Shown: piece after piece, positions 11,632-23,614 of the stretch
Numbering within the stretch: the stretch's first letter is position 1
How the letters are laid out: each line of letters opens with the position of its first letter
Source: Helianthus annuus
Lineage: Eukaryota > Streptophyta > Magnoliopsida > Asterales > Asteraceae
DNA: 64,000 nucleotides
Direction: 5' to 3'
NCBI RefSeq assembly: GCF_002127325.2
Contig: NC_035449.2
Span: 138,684,807 to 138,748,806 of the forward strand
Program-made: the position numbers and the translations under genes
Notes under the pieces: generated by a model
What the model was told of the DNA's origin: nothing
What the model saw: only the letters and a program-made list of their open reading frames with translations
Databases searched by the model: none

Positions 11632-13476
11632 TGATGTATAAGAATTTATACATCTTTTAAACGTCAAATACGCCCCATTTATGCGAAAACTCTTTGTATT
11701 TTCATTGATTTTGGTACTCATTTGAGTTGTTTGTGAAAATACTGGTCCGGGCTTCGGCCCGGTGATGAAACGAAAGCTTTTGGAGCAAAATGGAGCAAAA
11801 ATGAAGCATTCCAGCAAACTGCCAGATATGGCACTACCGTGCCAAACAGTGGCACGACCGTGCCAAGCTTTCCGACGTCGGCACTCTTAGCCAGCACTAG
11901 CATCTATCGGCCAAACCATCGAAATCAAGAGACGCACGACCGTGCCAACCACTGGCACGACCGTGCCAGACCAAAAACAGCCCCTGATCAGCTCGTTTCC
12001 GAGATCGGTTCATTCGTTATCGAGCACTACCGGCTCGCACGACCAGAGCATCTCCGAGCATGGTCGTGCGACCTCGGGAACATTTGAGCGGGATTTTTCC
12101 AGAAATGGTAGCAAACAAGATTGACAGACGAAAAGTGACTCTGACACTTGCCAAGCACGACCGTGCCAAAAGGTGGCATGGTAGTGCCAAACGCCCAGCA
12201 GTTTAAATACGAGTTTCTAGCTCATTTGCAAGGGAGTTGGAGCATTTTGGTGACTTTTTCTCTCAAGAATCTGGTATTGGAAGCTTGTTGGAGCCAAGAG
12301 GAAGCATTGAAGAGGATTAAATCACTTGAAGATCTACTCAAACACCATTTTAATCTTGTCTTTAACTTGGTTAGCTTACTACATTATGAACAATTTATGT
12401 TTCTTTGTGCTTGATTTGGTATTCATGAGCCTTATGGGCTAAACACTTGTTTTGTCTAAACTATGTTGAAGCTTATGAACATATGATAATATGGAAGTAG
12501 ATGTGATGATTGTTCTTGTTAATCTTCATGTTGTCACTTAGTCTTGTTCTTGGAATTCATATGCATGCTTAAAGTTCTTGTTCTTGAATGTTTGCTCATA
12601 AGTATTTACATGTTGTGTTGGAAAGCCCATGTAGAGATTATGATTATTGAATCTTGTTTACTTGTTAGTATGATTCATAGCATGAAACTAGGAATGGTGA
12701 GTGCTAATGTGATTTGAACAATGATTTGAGCTTGTGTGTGAATTCTTGCATCTAGATTTGGAAAGATCAAAAGTATGCTTATATGAATTCTATAGTTTGT
12801 GTTCATGTTATGTTGATGATTTAGGCCAAAGTTGTTAGCTAGCATGACCATGCTTGTGGTTCATATCAATAAACATGATGATAGTGCCAACTACTTGAAA
12901 CCAAGTTAGGGTGATTAGTGTGTTGTTCATATTAGTTTTCCCTAATTTGTAGAGTTAGGAGTTTTGACAAACAAATAACTCATGATTAAAGATTAACATA
13001 AACTTAGCAAGTGAGCTTAAAAGAATAATTTTTAGGTGATTAGAATGTTAATTCATTTTTAATTTTCCTAAGAATTATAGACTAGGAAGCCTTGATTGGG
13101 GACTTAGTTAAATCTAGAACTTGCATCATCACAAATCTTCCACCTTGTTGTCATATGTTTGTTAGTGGAAACTTAGTTTAGGCAACCCTTTCTTAGATAT
13201 TGTTCTTGTTAGAATTTTTAGTAGTTTACTTATTTGCATGCTAAGTTAGAAAAATCAACCCAAACATTTGAAAAGGCTTTAAAGTAGCAAAAGTTTAGTC
13301 TCGAGACACTGCATCCACGAATTGATATCCGGTTCTTGCCGATTAGCTATATTACCACCCGACGGGTACACTTGCCCTTTGTGTGTGTAGTTAGTTCCTA
13401 GGTGAAAAACCATTTTTAAAACTAAATTTGTGTGAAGAAAAACTTAATTAAAAATATATTTAATTCACGCACATCA
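11632..13476 (+). repeat. Athila 5' LTR
   Basis: Begins TGATGTATAAG and ends CACGCACATCA, immediately before the primer-binding site. The first bases hold a small inverted repeat (GATGTATAAGAATTTATACATC region). U3 contains a cluster of GGCAC-N4-GTGCC palindromes ending just upstream of a TATA-like box. Confidence 0.93.
11829..12209 (+). promoter_or_regulatory. Athila LTR promoter region: GGCAC-N4-GTGCC palindromes plus TATA-like box
   Basis: Copies of the 16-bp palindrome TGGCAC-N4-GTGCCA lie at 11829-11844 (N4 TACC), 11850-11865 (GACC) and 11953-11968 (GACC). Near-copies are at about 11934, 12164 and 12174-12189. A split pair (CGCACGACC ... GGTCGTGCG) spans 12036-12072. The last copy ends 12 bp before TTTAAATA (12202-12209), the best TATA candidate. 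The matching copies in the 3' LTR lie near 23848-24209. Binding-site function is inferred from repetition, symmetry and position. Confidence 0.55.
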
Positions 13477-13482
13477 AGTTTT

Positions 13483-13500
13483 TGGCGCCGTTGCCGGGGA
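13483..13500 (+). other. Primer-binding site, tRNA-Asp type
   Basis: TGGCGCCGTTGCCGGGGA starts 6 bases after the LTR end. It is the reverse complement of the 3' end expected for plant tRNA-Asp with CCA, the primer typical of Athila elements. Confidence 0.85.
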
Positions 13501-13686
13501 TGCGGTCTTCTTGAAAACGATTCGAGTTACTTATTTAGCCATTGTGAAAAGTGTACAAAGTTTGTGTCTACTTGTCTTGTTTGCCTTTGCTTGATATTTG
13601 AAAAAAAAAATATGATTATTTGCTAGTTGTTTTTTGTTTTTGTATATATTTTGTGCATTGTGCTCCTTATTCCCTACAGGTCGTGC

Positions 13687-16600
13687 ATGTCCTCAACCCC
13701 TGCTGCTGATATCGTTGAGCCTTCATCGGAGCCGGAGCGCGATCTTCACCAGAGACTGCGGGAGCGGTTTCGCGTGGTAGCCGAGACGATTGAGACAGAC
13801 GCAGCGGACGACGACACCCTCTACGAGGTTCGGGTAGACATGGCGGACGCGGAAGAGAATAGGATCTTGAATGAAATTGGAAAACCATCACTCGATGGTC
13901 TGCCTGCGAGCATCAATGCACCGACAATCGACAATAATAATTTCGAGATCAAGGCTGGCACCATATCGATGTTGCAGAATGCGGTGCAGTTTTATGGCAA
14001 GGATCACGAGGATCCTAGTGTTCACATCGCGGGGTTTCTAGAGGTTTGTGCCACATTTAGGATTCGTGATGCATCACCGGTTGCTATCCGCCTTCGGCTC
14101 TTTCCGTTTTCTTTACGGGATGGAGCCAAGGAGTGGCTTCTTTCACTTCCAGCTGGATCTATCACTACATGGAATCAATTAGCTGAGAAGTTCCTTCAGA
14201 AATATTTCCCTCCAGAGAAAACTGTTCGGTTGAGAACCAATATTCTGAACTTTCGTCAGGATGAGGACGAGTCCCTTTACGAGGCATGGGAGCGGTTTAA
14301 AGAGCTTATGAGGAAGGTCCCACATCATGGGTTGCCCAAGTGGCAACAGTGTCAGATCTTCTACCATGGTTTGGACAGTCAGGGACAGATGATGGTTGAT
14401 ACATACTCGGGTGGTGATATCGGCACGAAAAATGCCACCAAGGCATTTGAGATTCTTGAAAAGTGTGCTGCGAAAAACCGGACGCAACAGCCCCCGAGGG
14501 GAAAGAGTTCTCGGCAGGGAGTTCATCATGTGGATGACTACACAGCCATGACAGCACGTATGGATGCCTTATCTTCGAAATTTGATCGAGTGATGGAAAT
14601 GCACTCAAGAGGTTCTTCGAGTGGGGGAGCATATCAGGTAGGTGATTTTCCGACGTGAGAGATGTCACACGAGCATGTTGATTTCATGGGAAACCAATAC
14701 CGTCCTCAAAACAATCCCTACAGCAATACTTATAATCCGGGGTGGAAGAATCATCCAAACTTTAGTTGGAAGCCCGATGCTTCTAACCAACATCCACCAA
14801 GATTTGCTCCACGTCCCACAGCTCCGACCCATGGAGCATATGGTCCACCTCGTCCTCAGCAGACGCCTCCTTCTAGTGATCCTAGTGTGCATGATATGCT
14901 TAGTCAAATCTTAGCTGGTCAAAACACTCAAAAAACGGAGAATGAGAAGCGTTTTAGGGAGTTTGACGGTCATTTCACGAGGCACGAGAGTGAGTTGAGA
15001 AGCCAAAAGGCTTCCATGCAGGCCATTGAGAACCAAGTTGGCCAGATTGCCAAGATGTTGTCAGAGAGACAACAGGGGGGCCTTCCGAGCAACACAGAAC
15101 CAAATCCAAATGCTACTGCAAAGGCCATCACATTGAGAAGCGGCATGACCCCTCAGCCCATTCTTTCGGCTGTTTCAGAAAAGCCAGTCGATGACGAGGA
15201 GGTTGATGAGGAGATTGAGGCTGAGTCTCCGGGTGAGGTGCAACAGAGGCGAGTCCCAGCAAGTACCGCATGACCCAAGGAGCCAGTAAGAGAGTATGTC
15301 CCTCCCATTCCATATCCGGGGAGGTTGAAGAAGCAGAAAATGGAAGAACACTATGGTAAATTCCTCGAGCTTTTTAAGCAACTTCATATAAATTTACCAT
15401 TTGCTGAGGCACTTGCTCAAATGCCTAAGTATGCCAAGTTTCTGAAGGATATCCTATCCAACAAAAAGAAACTTGAGGAGTTTTCGCAGGTGACCTTGAA
15501 TGAGGAGTGTTCAGCAGTTCTTCAGAACAAACTACCGAAGAAGATGAATGATCCTGGGAGTTTCACTATCCCATATTTGATCGGTAGTTTGTCGGTCAGC
15601 AATGCGTTGGCTGATCTTGGAGCTAGCATAAACCTCATGCCATATGCGGTTTTTGCTAAGCTAGACTTGGGAGAGCCCAAGCCGACTCGTATGAGCATTC
15701 AGCTAGCCGACCGTTCAGTGAAGTACCCTCGAGGCATAGTTGAGAATATGCTGGTGAAAATTGACAAGTTTGTCTTTCCTGTCAATTTCGTGATTCTAGA
15801 CATGGATGAGGATAAAAACGTTCCACTTATCTTGGTTCGCCCATTCCTAGCCACTGCGAGAGCCTTGATTGATGTCTGCACCGGTAGACTTACTCTTAGG
15901 GTTGACGATGAGGAAGTTACCTTTGATATAGGGAAATCCATGCAACACTCACAGAGTCAGGATGATGCACTCTACTTCATTGAGACTATCGATACGTATG
16001 TGAGTGATCATCTTCATGCTACATTCGAGGAGGATGTTATGGACACACAGCTGCTTGGAGGGGAGACTTTTGGTTCACCTAGTGTGGACCGAATGAGTGA
16101 GGAGGTGACCTGTCTGATAGGTCACGCATCTCCCCCGTGTCCTGAGGTTTTTGAGGTTGTGGATCGCGTGACTGAGCCTAAAGCACGCCCTTCTATTGAG
16201 GATCCACCTTCGGTTGGGCTTAAGGAGCTCCCAGATCATTTGGAGTATGCTTTCTTGGAGGGTGAGACTCATCTGCCCGTTATCATTTCTGCCAAATTGT
16301 CGAAGGAAGAGAAGGATCGATTGCTTGAAGTCCTGAAGCAGCACAAGAAGGCGATTGCTTGGAAGATTATGGATATAAAAGGGATCAATCCATCCTTTTG
16401 TACCCATAAGATCTTGATGGAGGGGGACTTTAGACCTGTAGTACAGCATCAGAGGCGTTTGAACCCCAACATGCAGGAGGTTGTGAAGAAAGAGGTCATC
16501 AAACTACTTGATGCAGGTTTGATATATCTGATCTCTGATTCACCATGGGTTAGCCCTGTACAGGTAGTCCCGAAGAAAGGAGGCATGACAGTGGTGACCA

Positions 16601-19122
16601 ATGAGAAAAACGAGTTGATTCCTACTCGTACTGTCACCGGATGGAGAGTTTGCATTGACTACCGTAAACTCAATGATGCCACGAGGAAGGATCATTTCCC
16701 ACTTCCTTTCATTGATCAGATGTTAGAAAGGTTGTCGGGCAGGATGTACTACTGCTTCCTTGATAGTTTTTCGGGTTATTTTCAGATTCCCATCTCTTCT
16801 GAGGATCAGGAGAAGACGACATTCACATGTCCCTATGGCACATTCGCCTACCGGCGGATGCCCTTTGGACTGTGCAATGCCCCGGCCACATTTCAGAGGT
16901 GTATGGTGGCCATTTTTCACGACATGATCGAGGACTCCATGGAGGTTTTCATGGATGATTTTTCTGTGTTTGGAAGTTCTTTTGATCAGTGTCTTGGGAA
17001 TCTGAAAAAGATGTTGGCTAGATGTGAAGAAGCCAACCTTGTGTTAAACTGGGAGAAGTGCCACTTCATGGTAAAGGAGGGCATTGTGCTTGGGCACAAG
17101 ATTTCACAGGCGGGGCTCGAGGTTGACCGAGCCAAAGTCGAGACTATTTCAAAGCTCCCGCCTCCAACATCCGTGAAATCTATTAGGAGTTTTATGGGTC
17201 ATGCAGGTTTTTACCGGCGATTCATAAAGGACTTTTCCAAAATCGCCCGTCCCATGACCCAGCTCCTCGAGAAGGATACCCAGTTTGTTTTCTCCGATGA
17301 ATGCCTTCGGGCATTTGAGTTATTGAAGGAGAAGTTGGTGAATGCCCCGATCATGGTTGCTCCCGACTGGGAGCTGCCATTTGAGTTGATGTGTGATGCG
17401 AGTGATTTCGCAGTCGGGGCTGTCTTGGGTCAAAGGAAAGATAAACACTTTCACCCGATTTACTATGCGAGCAAGACCTTGAATGACGCTCAGGAGAACT
17501 ACAGCACGACAGAGAAAGAGCTCCTAGCTGTGGTCTTTGCCTTCGATAAGTTTCGGTCATATCTTGTCCTTTCCAAGACCATTGTTTACACGGATCATGC
17601 AGCACTTCGGTATCTTTTTAGCAAGCAAGATGCTAAACCGAGACTGATACGTTGGATCTTGTTGCTGCAAGAGTTTGATATCGAAATCCGTGATAAAAAA
17701 GGGGCTGAGAATTTGGCAGCCGATCACTTGTCTCGACTCGAGCATTCCGAGGAAAAGGAAACTCGTGGGCCCAACATCAATGACAATTTCCCCCACGAGT
17801 TCCTCATGAGGATCGAGACTAGTGATGATTCCCCATGGTTTGCTGACTTTGCAAACTACTTAGCTAGTGGCATCCTGATCAAGGGGATGACCAATCAGCA
17901 GAAGCGAAAGTTCTTTGCGGATGTCAAGCATTACTTCTGGGATGACCCTTACTTATTTAGGGTAGGAGCGGATCGGATGATCAGGCGATGCGTGTATGGT
18001 GACGAGGCGAGGGATATTTTACGCCACTGTCACGAGGGACCCACGGGAGGCCACCACGGAGCAAACAACACGGCGAGGAAAGTGTTTGACGCCGGATTCT
18101 TTTGGCCGACTATTTTCCGTGATGCCCACGAGTGGGTGAGGTCCTGTGATGCTTGCCAGAGGGCGAGCAACATTTCTGCACGCCATGAGATGCCACAAAA
18201 CGGCATCCAAGTTTGTGAGGTTTTTGACGTTTGGGGGCTAGACTTCATGGGCCCCTTTCCGACCTCTTTTGGCAACCGCTACATCCTAGTCCCTGTTGAT
18301 TACGTTTCAAAGTGGGCCGAAGCACAGGCTTTGCCAACTAATGATGCGAGGGTAGTGGTGCGATTTTTGAAAAAGCTGTTTGCTCGCTTTGGTGCCCCGA
18401 AGGCATTGATTAGTGACCGCGGGACGCATTTCTGTAATGCTTAGCTTGAGAAAGCATTGTCCCGATATGGTGTGCAACATCGATTCTCTACACCATATCA
18501 TCCACAGACGAGCGGACAGGTCGAGGTTACTAATCGGGGTATCAAGCGGATTTTAGAGAAAACGGTTAATTCTAGCCGTAAGGATTGGTCCGAGAAATTG
18601 GATGATGCACTGTGGGCTTTTCGGACAGCCTACAAGACTCCTATAGGCACCACACCGTTTAAACTGGTCTATGGGAAGTCTTGTCATTTGCCTGTTGAAC
18701 TCGAACACAAAGCATACTGGGCTTTGAAGACAGTTAATCTTGACATGGCTGCTGCGGGTGAGAACAGGTTTGTGGAGATTCACGAGATTGAGGAGCTTAG
18801 GCACGATGCGTATGAAAGCTCCAAGCTGTACAAGGAACGTACTAAGACGCTCCATGATGCCCGCTTGAAGGACAAGAAAGAATTCCGAGTGGGTGATCGT
18901 GTGTTGTTGTACAATTCACGTCTTAAGTTGTTTCCTGGCAAGCTAAAATCTCGGTGGTCGGGTCCTTACACTGTACGATCAGTGTTTCCTTACGGGACCG
19001 TGGAGATAGGCCATGAGGACGGCTAGTTGTTTAAAGTCAACGGGCATAGGTTAAAGGCTTATGTTGGAGGGCCCGTTGACCCGAGTGAGGAGGTTGTTAC
19101 CCTCCACCCCAAGAACAAATGA
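13687..19122 (+). pseudogene. gag-pol: Athila gag-pol, one frame with four stops
   Basis: A single frame from ATG 13687 to TGA 19120-19122 has no indel but stops at TGA 14656-14658, TGA 15271-15273, TAG 18442-18444 and TAG 19024-19026. Gag capsid-like sequence (LFPFSLRDGAKEWLLSLP) lies near 14095-14160, and the first stop falls where the gag zinc-binding segment is expected. Protease has DLGAS near 15612. Reverse transcriptase has the FMDDF box near 16948-16962. RNase H has [14 protein letters not shown] and [10 protein letters not shown]. Integrase has [15 protein letters not shown] and SDRG, and the third stop lies inside its core. The 15271 stop looks like CGA to TGA and the 18442 stop like CAG to TAG. 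With LTRs only about 1 percent diverged, four stops suggest that the element was copied in trans or mutated quickly by C-to-T change. Confidence 0.92.
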
Positions 19123-19870
19123 ATTCGGGGTGGTGAGTCTAGCTGAAGACTCGTAAATAAACTTAGCATGTTTGTGTGTTTATTATTTTTGTTATTATTT
19201 TTGTGTGTGGTTGTCTATTTATTTTCAGGTTGCGGTTCGTTCTGGTCGCGAGGGATGTTAGAGCTTGTTGCCGGCTCTCAGGTATGTTAGTTCGGTTCTT
19301 TCTCTTGGTAGGAGATGCTTTGTGAGTGCCCCGGGTTCAAGGAGTTTGTCTATAAAGATGTCCATTTTCTACACCCTTAAAAAAATAAAAAAAAAAGAAA
19401 AAAAAGAAAAAAAAATTAAAATCAAAATTCGAAAATGCAGCACTATCATCAAAGTCTGGCACCATCAGACAACTTTTGCAGGCCAATAATAGAACCTCTT
19501 TGAATAAAACCAACCACCACCATCAATCCTTCATAAAACCTTCATCTTCCTCCTCGAACCCACTTCAAAGCACTCACGAATCCTCTGCATCTCCTAGCTT
19601 CCTCCAAGAAATTCTTGCATCCCAACATCATTCCAGGTACGGATTCATCTTTTTTTCTAGTTAGATTCATGTGTTTTGTTGATATGTTCTTCATAGTTAG
19701 TTCTTAGGTTTTTAGGGCTTGGTCTAAATCACCCGATTCAAGCCCGTTTTTCGTGTTTTTTGTGTTGATTTGAACCTCCATGGACCGATTTACAAAACCC
19801 CTAAACAAAAAGTTGAAAAAATCGGGGTTTTGGGGCTGTTCTGAGCGAATTTCCGAAGCTGGGTTCCGAC

Positions 19871-20346
19871 ACGCACGGTCATGTCCTGCTATGGCACGAT
19901 CGTGATCTTCAAAAATTCATAAAATCTTTAAAAATTTTCCAGAAATTCAAGACGGCACGAGGGTGCCATCTGGACGCACGACCGTGCTCTTCATATTCAG
20001 TGTCGGATCTTCATAACTCTGCCCAGATCTTCAAGTGGCACGAGAGTGCCATATAGTGGCACGAGAGTGCCATATAGTGGCACGAGAGTGCTTCCCGGAA
20101 ATCGCTCAGATCAGTGTCGGTCATCGGTCAGGCACGAGGGTGCCAATGGGTGGCACTACCGTGCTTCTCGCAAAATTGGTTCAAATCCGAGCCGTTTACG
20201 GCCGAGCACGATGGTGCCGTGGGATGGCATGGTCGTGCTCCTGGGGAATAAAAACCCAGACTTCATAAAATTCCCAGAAAAACTTCTTAAACTCACTGAT
20301 TTGCAGGTCCCGCACGGTAGTGCCATATGGTGGCACGACCGTGCCA
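19871..20346 (+). promoter_or_regulatory. Palindrome-rich leader before the env-position ORF
   Basis: About eleven further full or half copies of the GGCAC-N4-GTGCC motif occur here. They include 19953-19968 (N4 GAGG), three exact 21-bp-spaced copies at 20036, 20057 and 20078 (GAGA), 20130 (GAGG), 20151 (TACC), 20204 (GATG), 20225 (GGTC), 20311 (GGTA) and 20331-20346 (GACC). One copy (20225-20240) lies just upstream of an AATAAAAA box near 20247, as in the LTR. A possible intron (donor GTACGG at 19637, acceptor TTGCAG ending 20414) would remove the whole array from a spliced env-type mRNA. Confidence 0.5.
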
Positions 20347-20414
20347 TGTTGTCCAGTCCCGAAATTTTTGCTTGTTTGTTTTGGTTGCTGATTAATCTTG
20401 TCTCAATCTTGCAG

Positions 20415-21812
20415 ATGAATCACCCCTACTTGCAATTCTCAAACAATGCCAGGGAAGGGTATTGTATCCCGAAAGTGGAGCGATTGTGGGCCCGACGACA
20501 CCTTATCGAGCCCATGAGGAAGCTGCAGTTGGTGGATTTGGATCTGCTCGGACAGTCCGAGAGGTTCGATGATCTGATGACTCCCCCGTGGTCTCGTCTT
20601 TTTGAGATCGCGGAACCGCAATACGTGGAGCTGGTTATCGAGTTTTTCGCATCCTTCCGATTCACTTTCCCATGCCCGGATATCTACGACAAAAACGTTG
20701 GTGTTAAATACCAGTTGGGGAGGAAATGGCATCACCAATTAATGAGTCGATTCGGGACTGTGTTGGGGTTGTACGAAGACGATGAGATAGACTCAGAACT
20801 GTTTCATGGGAGCTTGCAAGATTGGGAGCCGGATGCAAACAAGGCAGCTTTTTGGGAGGAGATCACTGTGCCGGGTCGGATTTGGGACCCTCGTAGAGCC
20901 AAGGCTACATGGATACTTGACCTGCTCCATAGAGTCATCGAGCGCGCCATTTTCCACGTGATCGGAGGTCGGGGTGATAGCACAGGAAACATCACCACCC
21001 GTGACCTCTTTCACCTATATTGCATCATCTCTGGTTCAAACTGCAACCTAGCAGTCAGCGTTGCAGAATCGATATTTCGAGGCGTTGGTTCGACACCCAC
21101 ATCACGAATTTGTGGAGGAGCCTTTGTGACTAGACTTGCCAAGTTCTATCGGGTTCGGTTAGACCACCTGACCGAAGCTTGCGACTACGGCCTCCTCGAT
21201 TTGCAACAGTTGAACTCGATGCATCTGAACAGGAAAGTGAACGGGATTCCGAAACTTGTTGACCGAATGGGAAGAATTTGGGACCCGCTACCTGTAGTTG
21301 AGGAGGGTGATGATGGTGATGGTGGTGATGGTGGCGATGATGACGTGCACATGCACGATATCCCAGTTCAGGGGCAGGCTGGGGGCGCTGGAGGAGCGGA
21401 CCCCCACATGCAGATTGGACAGGTGGTTCACGGGTTTGATAGCCCGAACTGGGAAACCGTGTATGGTGGCTTTGGTGGTGGAGGTTATGAGCAGGGTGGT
21501 TATGGCACTTACGGTCCTTCCGAGCCGTCATCGATAGACCTCTGGAGGCACATGGAGGGGCTGGCATTGGACCAAGAAGAAGTGAGGCGAGATGTGGGTC
21601 TCATACGGGCGGAGCAACACCGGCAGGGCAATTATTTGGAGGAATTGCACGAGCAAACCAGACGAAGCATGGATTGGTTGTTCGGTTCGCAGCAGCATAT
21701 CGCGAACTCAATCAACCATCCATACACACAGCCGCCACCGTATTTTGCGCGTAGATCCAGGTTTGATCGCAGGGACGACGCCGGTCCTTCGGGATCCGGT
21801 GGGAGGTTTTAG
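20415..21812 (+). CDS. Athila env-position ORF (465 aa), function unknown
   Basis: An intact frame lies about 1.3 kb downstream of pol. I chose the ATG at 20415 because a good splice acceptor (TTGCAG) ends directly before it; the open frame extends further upstream into the palindrome-rich leader. The N-terminal 290 residues form a globular-looking domain (EEITVPGRIWDPRRAKATWI, TTRDLFHLYCIISG) resembling the post-pol ORF of other plant Athila elements. An Asp/Gly tract follows near residues 296-312, then a Gly/Tyr-rich region and a C-terminal basic tail (ARRSRFDRRD). I see no clear signal peptide or transmembrane segment, so calling it an envelope protein is not justified. It is the only undamaged long ORF of the element, in contrast to the four stops in gag-pol. 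Confidence 0.75.
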   Translation: MNHPYLQFSNNAREGYCIPKVERLWARRHLIEPMRKLQLVDLDLLGQSERFDDLMTPPWSRLFEIAEPQYVELVIEFFASFRFTFPCPDIYDKNVGVKYQLGRKWHHQLMSRFGTVLGLYEDDEIDSELFHGSLQDWEPDANKAAFWEEITVPGRIWDPRRAKATWILDLLHRVIERAIFHVIGGRGDSTGNITTRDLFHLYCIISGSNCNLAVSVAESIFRGVGSTPTSRICGGAFVTRLAKFYRVRLDHLTEACDYGLLDLQQLNSMHLNRKVNGIPKLVDRMGRIWDPLPVVEEGDDGDGGDGGDDDVHMHDIPVQGQAGGAGGADPHMQIGQVVHGFDSPNWETVYGGFGGGGYEQGGYGTYGPSEPSSIDLWRHMEGLALDQEEVRRDVGLIRAEQHRQGNYLEELHEQTRRSMDWLFGSQQHIANSINHPYTQPPPYFARRSRFDRRDDAGPSGSGGRF

Positions 21813-22181
21813 TCCCGCCCTCATCTCGTATTTGTATTACTATTTCGTGTTTGAGGGATGTACCATTTTCCATCGTACGTACATCCCTCTGTTTTAGGTG
21901 TTAGTTTTTATCGCTTTATTAGTGGGTTAAATTAATAAACAAAGGCAAGGGAAGAAATGGGTTGGGTAAACTTCCTATGTGTTTGATCTTGTTTGCTACA
22001 TGTGCAGTGTTGTGTTAAACGAGGTGTTGGCTTGGTGGAGGGTTGGTAGTTCGTTGTGGATGCTCCTAGTTGCTTCATCTTGTTCCGCTTCTAGCTTCAT
22101 GTTTCAGGGGAGTTTTCGTGTTCCCGCTTTCCTTTATTTGTATTGAATTTCGTAATTCTTTTGCTTATTCAATTTTTTGTT

Positions 22182-22217
22182 GTACATCGAGGGCGATGTA
22201 CAATTCAAGTGTGGGGA
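22182..22217 (+). other. Second hairpin-polypurine module inside Athila
   Basis: A perfect 8-bp hairpin GTACATCG-AGGG-CGATGTAC (22182-22201) is followed by TTCAAGTGTGGGGA. The same 14-mer follows a hairpin at the true PPT about 1.4 kb downstream. It could be a central PPT or a relic of duplication. Confidence 0.6.
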
Positions 22218-22246
22218 GGTGGTCTATCGCTTGAGCTTTGTCGTTG

Positions 22247-22248
<2 letters not shown>

Positions 22249-22327
<79 letters not shown>

Positions 22328-22343
22328 ATAAAATAATAATAAT
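22249..22343. repeat. (AT)n and (AAT)n microsatellites
   Basis: An (AT)n run at about 22249-22283 is followed by (AAT)n and (AAAT)n-like repeats to about 22343. Confidence 0.9.
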
Positions 22344-23614
22344 GCAAAGCTCTCTTTTAACAATTTTTATGGCATATAAATCAAATCAACATAAGTATCT
22401 AAATAAGCACCAAAATTTTTTGATAAATAAAATTGGGTTGACACAAAAAGGGGGTTCACTCGTGTAAGGAAAAAAACCGTTAAGTAACTTGTTTTCTTTT
22501 TTATAAAATTGAGCATGAGAAATCAAGCGATTGACTTACTTGTTCGCCTTGCATATTTACCCAATACGCCCGTTTCCGTGAGTTATTTTTGAGCCTTATA
22601 GCTTTAGATTATTTTTGCTCATGTTTTTGCGGGCAAAGATTGAGTGAGCCGGATAACTTTGCGATTTAGAACTTGTGTTAGGTATGCATTTCGAGGCCAC
22701 AAAGCGAGAATACAAGCATAGAAGTGATTGAGGCATTAGGAAACCTTTTCATTTTAGCCATTTTCATTCACCTCCCTACCCGAATTATTCCCCTAGTTAA
22801 ACCAATTCAAGCCTTTCCCGTTCGTTTCTTAAAAACCCCAAAACATTAGCCACATTAGCCAAATTAGCCTTTTATATTTTTAGCCCATTTTTGGTTGGAA
22901 GCCCGGTTCGGTTATGATTAACTTATAGCTTTTGTATAGTTCTTTTTAGTTGTTATATCCCTCATGTTCAAGAGTTTTTAGCTAGGTAGACGTACTTAGT
23001 TCTCTCCAAAGCATGGGTTAGTTCTTGTAAAAAAAAAAACCGAAAGAAATATAGTTGAAAAAGCCTTATCAAATGGCTTTGTTAGAGCGATTTTGGGAGC
23101 GAAAAGAAATACTTGTTGGATAGCTCTCAGTTAGTTACTATTTAGTTGTATAGTTCTATTTTTCTTATGCTTTAAGTTAGTAAAACCGTCGGGTTACAAC
23201 CGTTTTAGCCACTTTTCAAAATCCACTTCCACACCCTTAACCCAAGCCAAGTTACAACCCAACCAAGACCTCATGATTTATGCTATATTTTCGCCGAGTG
23301 ATTAGATTTGATCCTTCCACAAGCTTATGATATCGCATAGTTATCGTCTTAGCATCAAGTGTTCTAAACATACTCCATGAATTGTATGTGCACCTATATT
23401 AAGCCGAGTGTGTGTGAACATTGTGAGGATGCTTTGTGAATTGGTAGGGATTTCTAAGATGGACCATTGCTCATAAACTTATTTTACATATCTCTTTTCG
23501 GTTGTTTCTTTATATTGAGCACTCCTTGATTGTTTTGACCCGAGTTAATTGTTTGTGCTTATGAAATGCTAGTTGAGATGATTGCCATTTAGAGAGTTTT
23601 GTTGATTTTAGTTT

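Larger units (their letters stand above)
21813..23614 (+). other. Athila 3' non-coding region
   Basis: About 1.8 kb without long frames. It contains a microsatellite pair (22249-22343), a duplicate polypurine module (22182-22217) and several A-runs. Long non-coding stretches between the last ORF and the 3' LTR are usual in Athila. Confidence 0.7.

Noticed and set aside
20046..20414. N-terminal extension of the Athila env-position ORF
   Set aside because: The frame is open, but it runs through the palindrome array and gives repetitive peptide (YSGTRVPYSGTRV). The ATG at 20415 after a splice-acceptor-like site is a better start.
20156..21567. Long antisense frames over the env-position ORF and similar shadows over all pol genes
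   Set aside because: They lie opposite real coding sequence and consist of low-information residues (for example His and Arg runs opposite Asp/Gly codons).
22165..22347. Minus-strand ORF rich in Ile and Tyr
   Set aside because: A pure product of the AT and AAT microsatellites.
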